A DNA stretch of 7,019 nt, from NCBI GenBank assembly GCA_013287095.1, contig JABDEJ010000096.1, forward strand, positions 1 to 7,019. Direction: 5' to 3'. Below the pieces are notes generated by a model that was not told the origin of the DNA, searched no databases, and saw only the letters and a program-made list of their open reading frames with translations. The DNA is from Bacteroidota bacterium. GTDB taxonomy: Bacteria > Bacteroidota > Bacteroidia > CAILMK01. The position numbers were made by a program, and so were the translations under genes. This document shows positions 4,911 through 7,019 of this stretch, piece by piece; within the stretch, counting starts at the first letter, position 1; the number at the start of each line of letters is the position of its first letter.

Positions 4911-6497
4911 TTAATTATCATCGTCATCGTCTTTGGTATCCGGAGTACTGTTCCCGCCACCACCGGCAGACTTATTCATGTTGATAAACTGGTTTGCCTG
5001 GTCAAATTGAGCAGGAATGACCATTTTCCCGGTTTTATCAACGAATCCCCATTTGGAATTCTTATCTACCGGAGCAAGTCCATAAGCGAAATCGGCTACT
5101 TCATCAAATTGTGGCTTTATGACAACAGCACCAGTAGCATTGATGAAGCCCCATTTGTCATTGACACTCACCGCTGCGAGGCCATCATTAGTAAAATCGC
5201 GGGCCTCGTCATATTTTGGAGGGATAACTTCTTTGCCCGTTGCATCAATAAAACCGTATGAGCCGTCTTTAACAACCATGATAAGTCCTCCCTTTGTTAT
5301 ATCGGGGCTGATCTGATCATAAATTATAGGCACAATTTGTTTATTGTCTTTATCAATGATTCCCCATTTGCGCTCTCCTGGACCAGGAGGAGCAGGTTTC
5401 GCTCCATTTTGAGCAGTAGGGGCAGCGGGTTTCTGACCAATGCTCACAGCGGCAAAGCCTCTGTCGGAAAAAGGAGTAGCTTCCAGATAAGCAAGAGGAA
5501 TGACCAATTTACCCGTCTTATCTATGTAACCCGTTCTTCCTCCTTTGCGTACCATGGCCAGGCCACTACTGAAATGGACGACTTCATCATACACCGCAGG
5601 GACGATGAGTTTCCCTGTTTTATCAATGAATCCCCATTTTTTACCAAACTGGGCGCTCATAATATCATCATAAAAATTATCCCCTAATGCAGTGAACGCC
5701 TGGGTTGTTAAAAGTTTTCCTGCGCGATTTATCAAGCCATAACCACCTTCTTTTTGCACAACTGCAAAATCGCCAATAAAGCTTGCACAACCATAATATA
5801 CAGCAGGAATAACCATTTTGCCACCTTTATTTATAAAACCCCATTTACCGGCTTTTTTTACAATTGCCAATCCATCGGGTGTAAATGTCCAAGCCTCATC
5901 AAACTGCTCTGGGATAACCATTTTCCCGGTATTGTCTATAAATCCCCATTTACCACCTTGCACAGTATTTTCTCCAATAATCTTACCGCCATTATTCACT
6001 GCTGCAAGTCCTTCGGTATAGTTCTTTACATAATCGTATTTGGCAGGCACAACCATTTCGCCTGATTTATCCGCAAAGCCCCATTTATTGCCCATTTCTA
6101 CGGTTTTAAGTGGATTGCTGAAATTCTCCACCCTATCAAACTGAGCAGGTACAACCATGTTGCCGGTCTTATCAATGAATCCATATTTCCCGTCTTTTCG
6201 CACACAAGCTATCCCTTCAAAATAGTTATATGCCTCTTCATACTGCATGGGTATAACCAATTGACCGGATTGATTAACAAAGCCGGACATATTATCCTTT
6301 TGTACCATAGCCATACCTTCTGTATATACATCAATATTATCATATTGTACAGGGACAAATAGCTTTCCACTTTGATTCACAAGGCCATATTTCCCATCTT
6401 TCATAACCTTTGCGGCATAAAAAGGCGTTTTATCCTGAGCCGAAACCAGCCTCATGCAAAACAGACATAAAAATACAAGACAAAATCGCTTTATCAT
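4911..6497 (-). CDS. Exported WG-repeat protein with 13 repeats
   Basis: A 528-residue protein built almost entirely of WG (beta-propeller-like) repeats of the form KWGFIDKTGKMVIPAQFD plus a GLAxV strand. I count 13, beginning near residues 36, 70, 104, 138, 183, 218, 252, 287, 321, 377, 413, 448 and 482. The period is mostly 34-35 residues, and exactly 34 in the first units. A signal peptide (basic MIKR, hydrophobic 5-18, cleavage likely after A20) indicates export; no lipobox and no type IX sorting domain were seen. Repeat 4 ends with a Gly/Asn-rich insert (168-182), a Pro/Ala-rich linker (355-375) separates repeats 9 and 10, and the C-terminus is a Gly-Asn patch followed by five aspartates. 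Repeat 7 is the most degenerate (GYGLINRAGKLLTT). WG repeats have no established biochemical role; ligand or protein binding is a guess. It faces the PD40 gene tail to tail and diverges from yajQ. Confidence 0.92.
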   Translation of the reverse strand: MIKRFCLVFLCLFCMRLVSAQDKTPFYAAKVMKDGKYGLVNQSGKLFVPVQYDNIDVYTEGMAMVQKDNMSGFVNQSGQLVIPMQYEEAYNYFEGIACVRKDGKYGFIDKTGNMVVPAQFDRVENFSNPLKTVEMGNKWGFADKSGEMVVPAKYDYVKNYTEGLAAVNNGGKIIGENTVQGGKWGFIDNTGKMVIPEQFDEAWTFTPDGLAIVKKAGKWGFINKGGKMVIPAVYYGCASFIGDFAVVQKEGGYGLINRAGKLLTTQAFTALGDNFYDDIMSAQFGKKWGFIDKTGKLIVPAVYDEVVHFSSGLAMVRKGGRTGYIDKTGKLVIPLAYLEATPFSDRGFAAVSIGQKPAAPTAQNGAKPAPPGPGERKWGIIDKDNKQIVPIIYDQISPDITKGGLIMVVKDGSYGFIDATGKEVIPPKYDEARDFTNDGLAAVSVNDKWGFINATGAVVIKPQFDEVADFAYGLAPVDKNSKWGFVDKTGKMVIPAQFDQANQFINMNKSAGGGGNSTPDTKDDDDDN

Positions 6498-6526
6498 ACA
6501 GATTAGATTTTTTTATGATTACGGAA

Positions 6527-6555
6527 TAAAATTACGACAAACTTTTCTAATCAAC
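6527..6555 (-). promoter_or_regulatory. Weak promoter candidate for the WG-repeat gene
   Basis: On the minus strand, TAATTTTA (6534-6527) matches seven of eight positions of TAnnTTTG and lies 29 bp before the ATG. GTTG (6555-6552) sits 17 bp upstream as a poor -33 element. The region is very AT-rich, so this is only a candidate. Confidence 0.25.
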
Positions 6556-6603
6556 ACAATGATTTTTATCAACTTTATTTTGAAATACCCAAAACAATAT
6601 TAT

Positions 6604-6636
6604 TTTGGCTTGTTTTAGTGGTATTTACTAACTTTG
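6604..6636 (+). promoter_or_regulatory. Putative Bacteroidota promoter of yajQ
   Basis: TTTG (6604-6607), a 21-bp spacer and TAACTTTG (6629-6636) fully match the -33/-7 consensus, with the same spacing as the desaturase promoter. The ATG follows 25 bp later, predicting a leader of about 18 nt with no Shine-Dalgarno sequence. Confidence 0.65.
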
Positions 6637-6661
6637 AACCTGAACAAAAATATCTAGTGTT

Positions 6662-7019
6662 ATGCCATCTTTTGACATTGTGAGCAAAATAGATGCCCAA
6701 TCCCTGGACAACGCCATCAACAACGCCAGGAAAGAAATCGTGAACAGGTATGATTTTCGCGATTCAAAAACAACCATCGACCTGGACAAAAAAGCAAAGA
6801 GCCTGCATATCATTACCGAAAATGAAATGAAGATAAAGGCTATTGAAGATATACTCATGCAACGCTTGTCAAAACAAGGAATTGACCCACAATCTCTTGA
6901 TCTTGGGAAAGAAGAATATGCTGCAGGAAGTATGGTTAAAAAAGATATAAAACTTATTGAGGGGATTGACAAAGAAATAGCCAAAAAAATTGTGAAAGCC
7001 ATAAAAGATATGAAGATCA
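6662..7019 (+). CDS. yajQ: YajQ-family nucleotide-binding protein, C-terminus beyond the window
   Basis: The first 119 codons of a YajQ/UPF0234 protein, a small cytosolic protein of about 163 residues with two RRM-like ferredoxin folds. Seen by direct translation: the hallmark start MPSFDIVSKID, followed by LDNAINNARKEIVNRYDFRDS, then the IDLDKKAKSLHI strand, an EDILMQRLSKQGID helix and turn, and VKKDIKLIEGIDKEIAKKI. YajQ homologues bind nucleotides or RNA, and a Xanthomonas member binds cyclic di-GMP; whether this one does is unknown. The start is unambiguous from the family N-terminus. The frame remains open at the window edge, so about 45 residues are missing. It is transcribed divergently from the WG gene from its own promoter, with no sign of an operon partner inside the window. 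Confidence 0.94.
   Translation, partial: MPSFDIVSKIDAQSLDNAINNARKEIVNRYDFRDSKTTIDLDKKAKSLHIITENEMKIKAIEDILMQRLSKQGIDPQSLDLGKEEYAAGSMVKKDIKLIEGIDKEIAKKIVKAIKDMKI

Noticed and set aside
4902..6065. Several plus-strand frames of 65-119 codons opposite the WG gene
   Set aside because: Their repeated motifs are the antisense image of the WG repeats, so they are shadows.

Overview
The window looks like a chromosomal stretch from a Bacteroidota bacterium, probably of the Chitinophagales/Sphingobacteriales kind. Three things suggest this. The DNA is AT-rich and most genes lack Shine-Dalgarno sequences. Two start regions carry the Bacteroidota promoter pattern (TTTG, 21 bp, TAnnTTTG). The gene families (cytochrome-b5-less acyl-CoA desaturase, MazG-like protein beside dtd, PD40 and WG-repeat secreted proteins, YajQ) are common in that phylum. 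This assignment is inferred from family knowledge and motif recognition; no search was run.

Layout: positions 1-1029 (minus) hold most of a membrane acyl-CoA desaturase with all three histidine boxes; its C-terminus lies beyond the window. Positions 1114-2050 (minus) hold a probable two-gene unit transcribed as dtd (D-aminoacyl-tRNA deacylase) then a small MazG-like nucleotide pyrophosphohydrolase. Both are housekeeping quality-control enzymes. The gap between them is almost exactly filled by a 151-bp segment bounded by 20-bp perfect inverted repeats.

Positions 2051-3090 are a REP/RAYT locus. A Y1 HUH tyrosine transposase gene (2316-2873, plus) has one inverted REP-type hairpin on its left and four tandem 52-bp units on its right, each with a related hairpin. 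Positions 3091-3961 have no convincing gene but hold several short palindromes and degenerate tandem repeats, including a hairpin whose TCCT loop matches the left REP. Positions 3962-4846 (plus) encode an exported PD40/TolB-like beta-propeller protein. It converges on a 13-repeat exported WG protein (4911-6497, minus), with a 20-bp palindrome between them. The window ends in the first 119 codons of yajQ (6662-7019, plus), behind a strong match to the Bacteroidota promoter consensus.

The protein-coding genes are ordinary. The most interesting content is the repeat biology: the RAYT gene with its probable cognate hairpins, the element lodged inside the dtd unit, and several unrelated intergenic tracts that share a 7-bp period. 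No CRISPR array, tRNA, rRNA, phage or defence system was seen.
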